DNA from: Bacteroidaceae bacterium
Lineage (GTDB): Bacteria; Bacteroidota; Bacteroidia; Bacteroidales; Bacteroidaceae
Assembly: GCA_017617235.1 (NCBI GenBank)
Contig: JAFZWQ010000012.1
Location: 1 to 64,000, forward strand
DNA: 64,000 nucleotides
Direction of reading: 5' to 3'
Below, piece after piece: positions 27,032 to 35,783 of this stretch; within the stretch, counting starts at the first letter, position 1, and every line of letters starts with the position of its first letter. The position numbers were made by a program, and so were the translations under genes. The notes under the pieces are model-generated. The model saw nothing but the letters and a program-made list of their open reading frames with translations, did not search any database and had not been told where the DNA came from.

Positions 27032-29677
27032 CTATTTACTGAAAAGAACACGAAGCGTAATACTATCATCTTTATCAGACTTTAAGCTAAAAGTTCTCTT
27101 AGTGGGTATAGCAGCAGTGGCTGCGTAACGTTCTCCTTCCAGACTGGTAATCTGAAGATCCCCGTTTTTCGCGGATGCTTCCCAAGTGGTACGACCTGTG
27201 CCTTCTGCATTGAAATACGTGGTAGAACAAGGTATCGCTGTAGCTTTCAGCGTCCACTTCATATAATCGCCACTTTTGTTAGATCCATAATACTCTACAA
27301 CCAGATTATTGACAGGCCCATACTTTCCGTCTTTAGGTTGACCGACATCGAAAGAAATCTTGTGTATTTCATAGTCATACATATATTGTTTTGTCGATTT
27401 CTCCGTAAGTGTAAGGGTTGCATTTGCACTAAAACTCTTACCATTCTGAGTGATATTGTATGTGCAGTTATCAAAGTCTTTGTTCCATTCAACTGAAGCT
27501 GGAAGAACCAAAGAAACTTCTCCATTGTCGTATTGACAATGTAAGGACGTATTATAGTATATGGCACTTGGATCAGTTCTCAATTTTGCTTCTTCTGTTG
27601 GAGACTGTTTCACCAGGATGGTGGTGGAGAGCACCAGGGTGGGGTCAACCTTTCCCTGCATAGCGTTGTCTAAAGCCTGCTGGTTGTAGGCGGCATAGAT
27701 GGTGATGGTGCCGGAACGTTCCTTACCGGTATCGTTGGCACTAGCATCGGCCACCAGGGTAAAGAAACCATCATAGGCATCCTTTGTATCGATGGTGAGC
27801 CATCCTGCCAGTTCGCTATCGTAGTCGATACCTGTGAATACGGCACCGCGGGAGTAAGTGATGTTTGACGTCAGTTTACCGCCCTTGCTGTCGAATACCA
27901 GCGACGAGGGCGAAGCCGATACACTACCGTTTTCGTCCACATAAGGCTGCTGGGTAATATTCAGGGTTACGGTCTTCAACACTTTACCCTTCGAGTCCGT
28001 AGCCGCCAGGGTTACAGCGCCGTTGCGTGGTTTCCCTGTATCGTTCTTCGTCATCTTCACGTACATGAAGTTGGCATCGGACGGAATCGTGGTGGAAATC
28101 CAGTCGTCCTTGGTCTTACTGGTATAATACATGTAGTTGGTGACGATGGTGAAGCGCTTGCTGCCACCCTCGCCCGTCTTGTCCTCGTAGTTCAAGGTTG
28201 GCTTTAGGGTCAGCTCGCCGTTCTCGGGATTCTCTTCCAGTTGTTCTTCGTTTAAATCCAAGTCAATTTCCACCTCGGTGTCCTTTCCTGGTTCAATGGT
28301 AATGGTCTTCGTTTTGCGCTTACCCGTCAGGCGGTCAACTACGGTGACGTTTCTGGTGGTGGGTTCGGCCCCAGGGAACATAACGATATTGCCGTAATCG
28401 TCCTTTACGAAACCCAGACGGATTCTGCCGGTGGCAGGATCTACCAGATAGACAAACTCATAGGGACGGTCGTTGACGGTGCGGATGACCACCTTTGTCT
28501 CCAGTCCCAACGACTTTCCGTGGTCGGCGGTAGCCTCACGCAGGTTGTCGGAGAAGAGGACCTCGTTGGCCGTGAAGTCGTAGGCATCCTTGAAGACGTT
28601 GTCAATCCACCAATCCTTTGCTTCGTCCCAGTTGGTGTAGAATTCGGACTGGAAATTTGCTTGGAACTTGTCGAACATCTTCTCGAAATCGCGTCCGTAG
28701 TTAGCCACATTGTGTCCCCATACCTGTGCCCAGTTCTTCCATGCATCGGTATTGATACCCTCGTATTCTCCGGTCTCTTTGTTGAATTTCAGGGAGTTGA
28801 GCATCACTTCGAGTTGTGCGTCGCTGGTATTGTACAGGTCAACACCGTATCCCAGGTTGATGGGACAGGCATCGATGACCAGACTGATACCCGCCTGTGC
28901 CAGTTTCTGACCGGCAACGGCCATATTGGTAGCGGGAGATATACCTATCTCGTCGCACTTTTCGCGGAATTGTGCGGCGTCCAGTCCTATGGGCATGTCG
29001 TAGAGCGTCTTGAATATCTGGTTCGAACGGTTGTCGAGCTTTCCCCTGCTGAAGTCCTGCCAGAATGAGATGGCATCGGAGTATCCGCGACGCTGCTCAT
29101 CGGACAGCGAATTGTACAACTCTTCCATCATATGCTGGTTGGTGGTCCAACCCTCGGAACGCATGATGCTCATTACGGTCATTCGTCCCATCGTTGCCGA
29201 CGACTTGCAGGCAAGTCCGAAACTCAGGCCATCGCTAATGTTGCCTCTTGTCTCCGGACTTGGGGTGAGGATACCATTGTCCTCGAGATTCTGGATGGCA
29301 GCCTCGTAGGTATCCAGATTGTCATACATCTCCGTCAGCATATTGAAGAATTTGTCCAGTGCAGCGGGATTGTTCTTACCCAAATTTTCGGGGGCTACGG
29401 TGAAGAAGTCTTCAGGATTCTTCAGGTTGTCGGATGCCAACATCCAATAGTCCCAGCGCAGTGCCCGAATGGCAAAGGCATAGGTGTTGAAAGCATCTAA
29501 GTCATTTTGGAATTGTTGGCTCTCCTCGTATTTCGTCACTTTCGTGAAGTCGGTAACCACGTCGCCTGGTTTTAGGGCAGGGTCATTGACGAGGTCTTCG
29601 TCCGAGGAACAGGACACAAAACCGAGTGCGGCAACAGCCAGCACTGCCAGCCTATACCATTTGCTCATTCTTCTCAT
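27032..29677 (-). CDS. Large lipoprotein with BACON-like domains
   Basis: 881 residues with a lipobox ending GFVSCSSDED (the cysteine followed by SSDED is a usual surface-export context in Bacteroidetes). Residues ~40-390 are helical and unassigned (RGNISDGLSFGLACKSSATM, LDNRSNQIFKTLYDMPIG). From ~490 on come beta domains. Two resemble BACON repeats, with the VTLNITQQPYVDENGSVSAS and GTITIYAAY patterns and repeated NDTGKxRxG motifs. The C-terminal ~170 residues are a further beta domain. It is 26 bp downstream of the M60 peptidase gene, so it may be the cell-surface partner of that enzyme. The N-terminal part could be a zincin-like domain, but I see no HExxH. Confidence 0.75.
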   Translation of the reverse strand: MRRMSKWYRLAVLAVAALGFVSCSSDEDLVNDPALKPGDVVTDFTKVTKYEESQQFQNDLDAFNTYAFAIRALRWDYWMLASDNLKNPEDFFTVAPENLGKNNPAALDKFFNMLTEMYDNLDTYEAAIQNLEDNGILTPSPETRGNISDGLSFGLACKSSATMGRMTVMSIMRSEGWTTNQHMMEELYNSLSDEQRRGYSDAISFWQDFSRGKLDNRSNQIFKTLYDMPIGLDAAQFREKCDEIGISPATNMAVAGQKLAQAGISLVIDACPINLGYGVDLYNTSDAQLEVMLNSLKFNKETGEYEGINTDAWKNWAQVWGHNVANYGRDFEKMFDKFQANFQSEFYTNWDEAKDWWIDNVFKDAYDFTANEVLFSDNLREATADHGKSLGLETKVVIRTVNDRPYEFVYLVDPATGRIRLGFVKDDYGNIVMFPGAEPTTRNVTVVDRLTGKRKTKTITIEPGKDTEVEIDLDLNEEQLEENPENGELTLKPTLNYEDKTGEGGSKRFTIVTNYMYYTSKTKDDWISTTIPSDANFMYVKMTKNDTGKPRNGAVTLAATDSKGKVLKTVTLNITQQPYVDENGSVSASPSSLVFDSKGGKLTSNITYSRGAVFTGIDYDSELAGWLTIDTKDAYDGFFTLVADASANDTGKERSGTITIYAAYNQQALDNAMQGKVDPTLVLSTTILVKQSPTEEAKLRTDPSAIYYNTSLHCQYDNGEVSLVLPASVEWNKDFDNCTYNITQNGKSFSANATLTLTEKSTKQYMYDYEIHKISFDVGQPKDGKYGPVNNLVVEYYGSNKSGDYMKWTLKATAIPCSTTYFNAEGTGRTTWEASAKNGDLQITSLEGERYAATAAIPTKRTFSLKSDKDDSITLRVLFSK

Positions 29678-29703
29678 AATATTGTTTTACAATGTTAGCA
29701 ATC

Positions 29704-32700
29704 TTACTTGATGGTGAACTTCTTTCCGTTGCGGATGTAGATGGTTCCGGGCAACAGACGGGTAACCTTGCGACCAAGGAGGTCGTAGCAGGGTGTTTCG
29801 GTCTGGGGCTTGCCTGAAAGCAGCATGTCTTCGGCAGGTGTCTGCACATCGGTAATAATTTCGCAATCATCCAAGTCGCCGACAATAGTTCCGTACTCTG
29901 CCCAAGCCGAAGCCTTGTAGGCGGCCAGAGCATCGGCATAGACGTGGATGATGGGTTCGCTGGAAAAGAGATAGCTGCTGATGCTGGGAGGTGTCATCGC
30001 CTTTATGTAGACATTCTTAACCTTAGCATCGTAGAATGCGCCTTTCGACAGCGACTTCATACCAGAACCGATGATTACGGTCGACAGCTGGCTGCAATAG
30101 GCAAAGGCGTCTTCGCCCAGATTGGTCACCTTGTCGGGAATGTCAATCATCTTGAGACTGGAACTGGCGAAGGCGTTCGAGCCAATGCTCTTGATGGTCT
30201 GCGGCAGACGCATCGAAACCAGTTTGGCGAAGCCCTGGAAGGCATAGGCGCCCATTATGTTGTCTTCGGTGCTGTAGGAGTTGCTGCCTGACGTATAGTA
30301 GGCAGTACCTCCTTTGACGATTTGCGCCTGTGCAAGGTCTATCGAAGCCAAATGGTGCTCTGTGATGAGCTTGCGCATATACTTGATGTCCGTGCCGTTT
30401 ACATTTCCGTTAATGATGAGCTTGATAACCTGGTCCGAAATGTTCTTGGACAGTTGACCCGGTCTGCTCAGTTCTACACTTTCCAAACCACCGTCAATCT
30501 TCGAGATTTCGTGCAGCGAACCGTCAGCATCCAGCGAATAGATGGTGAAGTCGCGTTCCACACTTGTCGGGATGCAGATGTCCTTGGCGTTGGCAGCATA
30601 CCGGATGTTGCCCTCTGCATCGAGCATCAGGAAGCCCAGACCTCCCTTTCCTTCTAAGGCATAGAGACTGTCAGCCTGCAGATAGACATAGTCCGAGGGC
30701 TCGCAGGCTCCGGGTAGATAGCTGGTGAACTGACCGACGTCGCCCCAGTTGTTGTCATCTTGCCCTATTCGCTTCTGCCCTGCCGTGGTAACGAAACCGG
30801 TGGTGGGGAGACTCTCCGCGCGGTCCTCGATGAAGATAATCTCGCGGTTCTTCACGGGGTATTGGGCAATGGTGGCCTTGGTTTTGTCGATATCGGCCTG
30901 CCTGGTGGTGACATAATGGTCGCCGTAGTCCTGGACGTAGAGGTTGTTGGTGGGTTCGAAGAAACCATAGACAGTGAAGAAGTCTGTCAGGTCTTCTTGG
31001 GCCACCTCGCACACCTTGCGGACGAATTTTAGGGTAGATTTGTTGTTGTTGATGGCCCCATCGCCCATCGACTCCATCCTGTCTGCACGCAGCGCTTTGA
31101 AGAGCTCGGGGAAGAACGAGGTATTCTTCTGTGCCTGGTGGTAGTAGAGGTAGAGGGAGAAGAACAGACGCAGGCAGCTGTTGTTCACATTGCGAATATT
31201 GAAAGGCACGCGATTCACGAACTCCTGCATGGTGGTGCTTAACGGGTTGCCCGAAGTTATCCTATGACCTACATGGAACCGGCAATAGTTGGAGAAGAGG
31301 TCGTTGGTGCCCTCTGTGAAGCCACACAGCATGATGGGATACTGCATTTGATGTCCAAACTCATGTGCTGTGCCATTCTCGTCGTAATTCGACACGTATG
31401 GGTTCAGGAAGGTCTTGGATGCATCGAGGGAGATGTGGATGCCATATTGGGTAGCGTGGGCAACAGATCCCGGTGAGTCGTTATCCGTGTATGTGGGATT
31501 ATTGAAATAGCCAGGGTAAAAGGCATCACCTCCTGAGAGATAGAAAGGAGCGCCTGCTTTTTCTCCATTAGCCACTGACTCGCAAATTCCAGAAAGGTCT
31601 TTTTCCCATACCGAAAGGCTGTCCAGACATTCAATGGACTTTGCGATTTTACTCGGATATGTTTGCTTGAGGACGGAAGTCCGGATGTTCATTACCGAAT
31701 GCAGACCCTTGATGACTAGGGTGGAATTGGTGGCTGCCTTCAGCAGTTTTTTGTAGTCGGCATCGGTGTGGCGGCTGGCATCGTAGTAACCATCCACGAT
31801 ACCGCCTTCGATATGAATCTTCATCTCGGGCCACTCGCTGAGGCGCTTGGTCATGCTCTTCGTGTCGGCGGTATATAAGATGTAATAGAGTTTGTCGGCC
31901 TCGCTGTCAACGATGTTCAGACCCTTCTGCAGTTTCTGACCCGTTTTGGCATTGGATACCATCTTGTCAACTCCCATGCCTGCAAAATACAATGTGGCGT
32001 CCTCCGGGACGTCGCTGTCCACGAAGACATAGAGCGGCTCGCCGTTGTTCTTGGTGTAGATGCCGGTGGGGTTACCCATAAAGGAAGCGGATCGTATCCA
32101 GAGTTTGTCGTTCCAGTAATTCGCATCACTATAGGCCTTGTAGCTGTGGATGCGGAACTCCTGTTCGTATTCTGCCCAGGTTTGGTTCTTTATCTTTAGG
32201 GCAATGGCAGCCAGGAAGTCCGGCATGCTGTCCTGGGCCATAGCCTCGTTCAGCGTCTCGTCGCTCATGGCCTGATATTCGGCCTTCAGCTGCGTGCAGG
32301 CGGCATCCTCGAAGTATTTGTTGCATAACTCCTTGGCTCTGTAGTCCTCGTCCTGTTCCTGCGGATAATATTTCTCCAGGGTACCCGAGATGCTGCCGTA
32401 GAATTCCTTCCAGCCCGACTGTTTGTAGTCGTTCAGGGCTTCCTTGTAGACATAGACCGTGGGGCTTGAAGAGAACAAATACGAGGCCACGGAAGGAGGT
32501 GTCATAGGCTTTACGTAGGCTTTCGACACGGGAGAATTGTAGAATGTACCCTTGCTCAGTGCCTTCAACTTCTTACCGATAACGATGGTGGTGAGGGAAC
32601 TGCAATAGGCAAAGGCGTCTTCACCAATATTGAGCACGCTATTGGGAATGTCAATCTTTTTGAGTCCCGTGTTTGCAAAGGCGTTCTTTTGGATGGTAGC

Positions 32701-33057
32701 AACGGTGGTTGGCAGCACGATGGCCTGCAGTTTCGAACACTGGTAGAACATCTGTTCGCCGATAATGTCGTTCGATGTCTTGTAGTTGCTGACGTAGGCC
32801 TCGCCACCGGCTACGATGCGTACGCCCGACCAGTCGAGCGAGGTCACCGTACCGGCATTCACCAGCGAGCGCACATACTTGATGTCTGTGCCGTTGATGA
32901 AGCCTGTTATCTTCAGATTCTTGTCGGTGGATGGCAGTAACGATTCCAGCGTTCCTGCTGTTTCCACATGAACTTCGGTGTCGGCCCACATGTTGACAGG
33001 ACCGCCACATACGATGGCTGCAAACAGCAGCTTAATAATTCCCCTTATGTTGTTCAT
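29704..33057 (-). CDS. Secreted M60-family metallopeptidase with BspA-like LRR domains at both ends
   Basis: 1117 residues with a signal peptide (IIKLLFAAIVCGGPVNMWAD). The N-terminal ~220 residues carry BspA/LRR_5-type repeats (FANTGLKKIDIPNSVLNIGE, AFAYCSSLTTIVIG). A near-identical second LRR block is at ~940-1060. Between them is an M60-like (enhancin/mucinase type) peptidase with zinc motif H565-E566-F-G-H569 and the downstream Glu in GFTEGTND (E582). The C-terminal tail (CYDLLGRKVTRLLPGTIYIR then NGKKFTIK) resembles short type IX sorting tails. The known family cleaves O-glycosylated mucin-like proteins. It is followed by a BACON lipoprotein and preceded by a GH20 hexosaminidase. Confidence 0.86.
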   Translation of the reverse strand: MNNIRGIIKLLFAAIVCGGPVNMWADTEVHVETAGTLESLLPSTDKNLKITGFINGTDIKYVRSLVNAGTVTSLDWSGVRIVAGGEAYVSNYKTSNDIIGEQMFYQCSKLQAIVLPTTVATIQKNAFANTGLKKIDIPNSVLNIGEDAFAYCSSLTTIVIGKKLKALSKGTFYNSPVSKAYVKPMTPPSVASYLFSSSPTVYVYKEALNDYKQSGWKEFYGSISGTLEKYYPQEQDEDYRAKELCNKYFEDAACTQLKAEYQAMSDETLNEAMAQDSMPDFLAAIALKIKNQTWAEYEQEFRIHSYKAYSDANYWNDKLWIRSASFMGNPTGIYTKNNGEPLYVFVDSDVPEDATLYFAGMGVDKMVSNAKTGQKLQKGLNIVDSEADKLYYILYTADTKSMTKRLSEWPEMKIHIEGGIVDGYYDASRHTDADYKKLLKAATNSTLVIKGLHSVMNIRTSVLKQTYPSKIAKSIECLDSLSVWEKDLSGICESVANGEKAGAPFYLSGGDAFYPGYFNNPTYTDNDSPGSVAHATQYGIHISLDASKTFLNPYVSNYDENGTAHEFGHQMQYPIMLCGFTEGTNDLFSNYCRFHVGHRITSGNPLSTTMQEFVNRVPFNIRNVNNSCLRLFFSLYLYYHQAQKNTSFFPELFKALRADRMESMGDGAINNNKSTLKFVRKVCEVAQEDLTDFFTVYGFFEPTNNLYVQDYGDHYVTTRQADIDKTKATIAQYPVKNREIIFIEDRAESLPTTGFVTTAGQKRIGQDDNNWGDVGQFTSYLPGACEPSDYVYLQADSLYALEGKGGLGFLMLDAEGNIRYAANAKDICIPTSVERDFTIYSLDADGSLHEISKIDGGLESVELSRPGQLSKNISDQVIKLIINGNVNGTDIKYMRKLITEHHLASIDLAQAQIVKGGTAYYTSGSNSYSTEDNIMGAYAFQGFAKLVSMRLPQTIKSIGSNAFASSSLKMIDIPDKVTNLGEDAFAYCSQLSTVIIGSGMKSLSKGAFYDAKVKNVYIKAMTPPSISSYLFSSEPIIHVYADALAAYKASAWAEYGTIVGDLDDCEIITDVQTPAEDMLLSGKPQTETPCYDLLGRKVTRLLPGTIYIRNGKKFTIK

Positions 33058-33077
33058 AGTTGTGTGTGATTATTTTT

Positions 33078-34769
33078 TTATTCCACTTGATGGCAATATA
33101 CGTAACCCAGTTTGTCGTAGAGTTTCTGCAACTGCGGCAGGCGTTTCTTCCAGTCGTCGAAATTCTTCTGTTCGGAATTGCACCATTGCACTTCGCACAT
33201 GCTGGCCAGACGGGGCAACAGCTGGTAGAAGGCGTGTTCGGGATAGGCTACTTGTTCTGTCCACAGATTTGCCTGCACACCCAGAATGTAGTCCTGCTCC
33301 TCCTCGGTCAGTTCCTCGGGAACCACGGGTTCAAAGCTGTACATCTTCGAACAGGATACCTGGTAGCTGTCGGTGGTGCGGGGTTGTTTGCTGTAGTCCT
33401 TCAATTGAGGATGGTCGATATAGGCAAATACGTTAGGACTCATGATTACACGGTGGTTCTGCTTGGCAGCAGCGATGCCACCCTTGGTGCCGCGCCACGA
33501 CATTACGATGGCGTTGTCCGTGAGTCCACCCGACAGAATTTCGTCCCAACCGATGAGGCTGCGTCCGCGCGATGCCAGGAACTGCTCAATCTCGTGGTTG
33601 ATGTAGGTCTGCAGCTTGTTCTCGGCACTACGGCCATCCTGACTGCCTCTGCCGCCTTCGCCCGTATCTTTGGGGTCGCTGGTCAGTCCCAGTTCCTTAA
33701 TTTTTGCCTGACACTTGGCACACTTCTGCCAACGTTCCTTTGGGCACTCGTCGCCACCGATGTGGATGTAGGGTGATGGGAACACGTCGCACAGTTCGCC
33801 AAAGACAGTCTTCAGGAAATCCAGCGTCTCGGGATTACCTCCGCACAGCACTTCGCGCATCACGCCCCAGTGGGGAGCAACGGGGTAGGGACCGCCCGTA
33901 CAACCCAGGTTGGGGAATACATGCAGGGCGCTCTGCATATGTCCGGGCATATCGATTTCGGGCACTACGTTGATGTAGCGTTCTGCAGCATAGCGAACCA
34001 CCTCGCGGCATTCCTCCTGCGTGTAGTATCCGCCGTAGGGGATGTTGTCGTAGATGCGCATATTGCCGGGACCGATGACGGTCTTCTCGCGCACGCTACC
34101 TTTCTTAGCCAGGTCGGGAAAGGCCTTCACTTCGAAGCGCCACCCTTGGTCTTCGGTCAGGTGCCAGTGGAACTGGTTGCATCCGTGCAGGGCCATCGCA
34201 TCGAGGAATTCCTTGATGAATTCGACCGTAAAGAAGTGACGACCACAATCCAGCAGCACACCACGATACGAGAAGCGGGGTTGGTCGGCGATGCTGACGA
34301 AGGGCATCTCCACCTGTCCCTTGGTTACGGGCAGACTCTTGCGCAGCGTTTGTGCCGCACGGAACAGACCTGCGGGTGCCAGCGCGTCCAGCTCTATGCC
34401 GTCCTTCCTGACGTCCAGCGTGTAGCTCTCCTTGCCCTGCTCGGTAGGTTCGGCCACCTGTCTGGGTTTCTTTCCTTTCTTGCCGGGCACCATGATGACC
34501 AGTCGGATGGCGGCTTTCGCATCGGCAGGGGTCAGCTTCAGCTGTATGCCTGTGCTTTCGTCCACCCACTGCTGCAGGAACTGGGCAATGCGGCTGACTT
34601 CGGCGTTGCTGCTGTCGTAGGCGATGCCCATGCCGTCCTTCAGGGTGAACACATGGTCGGCGTCTATCTTTACCTCCTTGGGCAGAGGTATGATATTATA
34701 GTTTGCACGTTGTGCTGTGGCTGTAAGTGCAGCCAAGCAAACCAATACGAAGAATCCTAATCTTTTCAT
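33078..34769 (-). CDS. Secreted beta-N-acetylhexosaminidase, GH20
   Basis: 563 residues with a signal peptide (FFVLVCLAALTATAQR). An N-terminal GH20b-like domain (IIPLPKEVKIDADHVFTL) is followed by the catalytic barrel: YRGVLLDCGRHFF, HLTEDQGWR, VPEIDMPGHM and the catalytic pair D340-E341 in HIGGDECPKERW. The C-terminal part has GVQANLWTEQV. It removes terminal GlcNAc/GalNAc from glycans and uses substrate-assisted catalysis. There is no lipobox. Placed 20 bp upstream of the M60 gene, it fits a host-glycoprotein (mucin) degradation role. Confidence 0.95.
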   Translation of the reverse strand: MKRLGFFVLVCLAALTATAQRANYNIIPLPKEVKIDADHVFTLKDGMGIAYDSSNAEVSRIAQFLQQWVDESTGIQLKLTPADAKAAIRLVIMVPGKKGKKPRQVAEPTEQGKESYTLDVRKDGIELDALAPAGLFRAAQTLRKSLPVTKGQVEMPFVSIADQPRFSYRGVLLDCGRHFFTVEFIKEFLDAMALHGCNQFHWHLTEDQGWRFEVKAFPDLAKKGSVREKTVIGPGNMRIYDNIPYGGYYTQEECREVVRYAAERYINVVPEIDMPGHMQSALHVFPNLGCTGGPYPVAPHWGVMREVLCGGNPETLDFLKTVFGELCDVFPSPYIHIGGDECPKERWQKCAKCQAKIKELGLTSDPKDTGEGGRGSQDGRSAENKLQTYINHEIEQFLASRGRSLIGWDEILSGGLTDNAIVMSWRGTKGGIAAAKQNHRVIMSPNVFAYIDHPQLKDYSKQPRTTDSYQVSCSKMYSFEPVVPEELTEEEQDYILGVQANLWTEQVAYPEHAFYQLLPRLASMCEVQWCNSEQKNFDDWKKRLPQLQKLYDKLGYVYCHQVE

Positions 34770-34775
34770 GCGGCA

Positions 34776-35645
34776 TTAGAATTTGATGCGAGCAAATACG
34801 GGATAGTGATCCGAGAAATTACAACGCGACATACGGCCATTCATGTCCTCCTTCCAGTAGCCATCCGTACGAATGGCGTATGCCTCCACCGTGGTGGCGG
34901 GGGTTACGAAGATGTGGTCGATGCGGTCGTCGGTCCAGAAGTGGTAGTCGAACCCGTTGTACGTGCCGTTCTCGGCAAAGCGCCAGGCAGCATTCGTGTA
35001 GCAGTCCTTCAGCACACCGGATTCGGTGAACTGGTTGTACAGACGGTTCTTTTGCGACACGTTGAAGTCGCCTGTCAGCACGGCCAGCTTCTTGCCGCCG
35101 TCGGTCATCTGCGTAATGCGTTCCATCACCAGCTTGGCAGCTTCGCTGCGGGCCTTTACACCCACGTGGTCCATGTGCAGGTTCAGGAAGTAGAAGTCCT
35201 TCTTTGTCTGTTTGTCGCGGAAATGTCCCCAGGTGCAGATGCGGATGCAGGCGGCATCCCATCCCAGTGCGGGTTTGTCGGGTGTCTCGTTGAGCCAGAA
35301 GTGACCCTGCTCGACCAGTTCCACGCGATTCGTGTTATAGAAGATGGCGGCATATTCGCCAGCCTGCTTGCCGTCGTCGCGACCTACACCAATCCACTGG
35401 TAGGTTCCCAGCCCGTCCACCATGTCCTGCAACTGCGGGTGCAGCACTTCCTGTGCACCGAAGATGTCGGGGCGTTCCCATTTGATTTGGTTACAGATGC
35501 GTGGGCAGCGGTCCTTCCATCCGTTGCCGCAGGTGCTGTCGGCTTTGTTCTTGTAGCGGATGTTGTAGCTGCCTACAGTCAGTTCCTGTGCCACAGCCCC
35601 GTAAGCGAGGATGCAACCCAGAAGGATAAATAAGATTCGTTTCAT
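34776..35645 (-). CDS. Secreted endonuclease/exonuclease/phosphatase family protein
   Basis: 289 residues with a signal peptide (ILFILLGCILAYGAVAQ). The EEP metal-dependent hydrolase motifs are in order: VGSYNIRY (Asn), GAQEVLHPQL (Glu), LNLHMDHVG, LTGDFNVSQ (Asp-x-Asn), RIDHIFV and the final NFSDHYPVFA (Asp-His). The substrate is unresolved: phosphodiesterase, sphingomyelinase-like or nuclease. It lies 6 bp upstream of the GH20 gene and is the first of the four secreted-protein genes inserted between argC and argD. Confidence 0.92.
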   Translation of the reverse strand: MKRILFILLGCILAYGAVAQELTVGSYNIRYKNKADSTCGNGWKDRCPRICNQIKWERPDIFGAQEVLHPQLQDMVDGLGTYQWIGVGRDDGKQAGEYAAIFYNTNRVELVEQGHFWLNETPDKPALGWDAACIRICTWGHFRDKQTKKDFYFLNLHMDHVGVKARSEAAKLVMERITQMTDGGKKLAVLTGDFNVSQKNRLYNQFTESGVLKDCYTNAAWRFAENGTYNGFDYHFWTDDRIDHIFVTPATTVEAYAIRTDGYWKEDMNGRMSRCNFSDHYPVFARIKF

Positions 35646-35783
35646 GTCGTTAGTTAGTTATGTTAGTTTCAATTTTGAACTTCGTTCGAACCTGCTCTCG
35701 CTCGGCATACTGAAAACAAGTTTTCGTCTGCTCTCGCTTACTCGCAACTTTCAATATTCAATATTCAATTTTCAATATTCAAT
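35646..35783. repeat. Repeat-filled gap between argC and the EEP gene
   Basis: The gap has no gene. It holds a GCTCTCGCT..TTTTCGTCTGCTCTCGCTTACTCGC repeat (35692-35742; related pieces at 41317 and 44535) followed by tandem TCAATATTCAATATTCAATT units (35745-35783). Confidence 0.65.
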
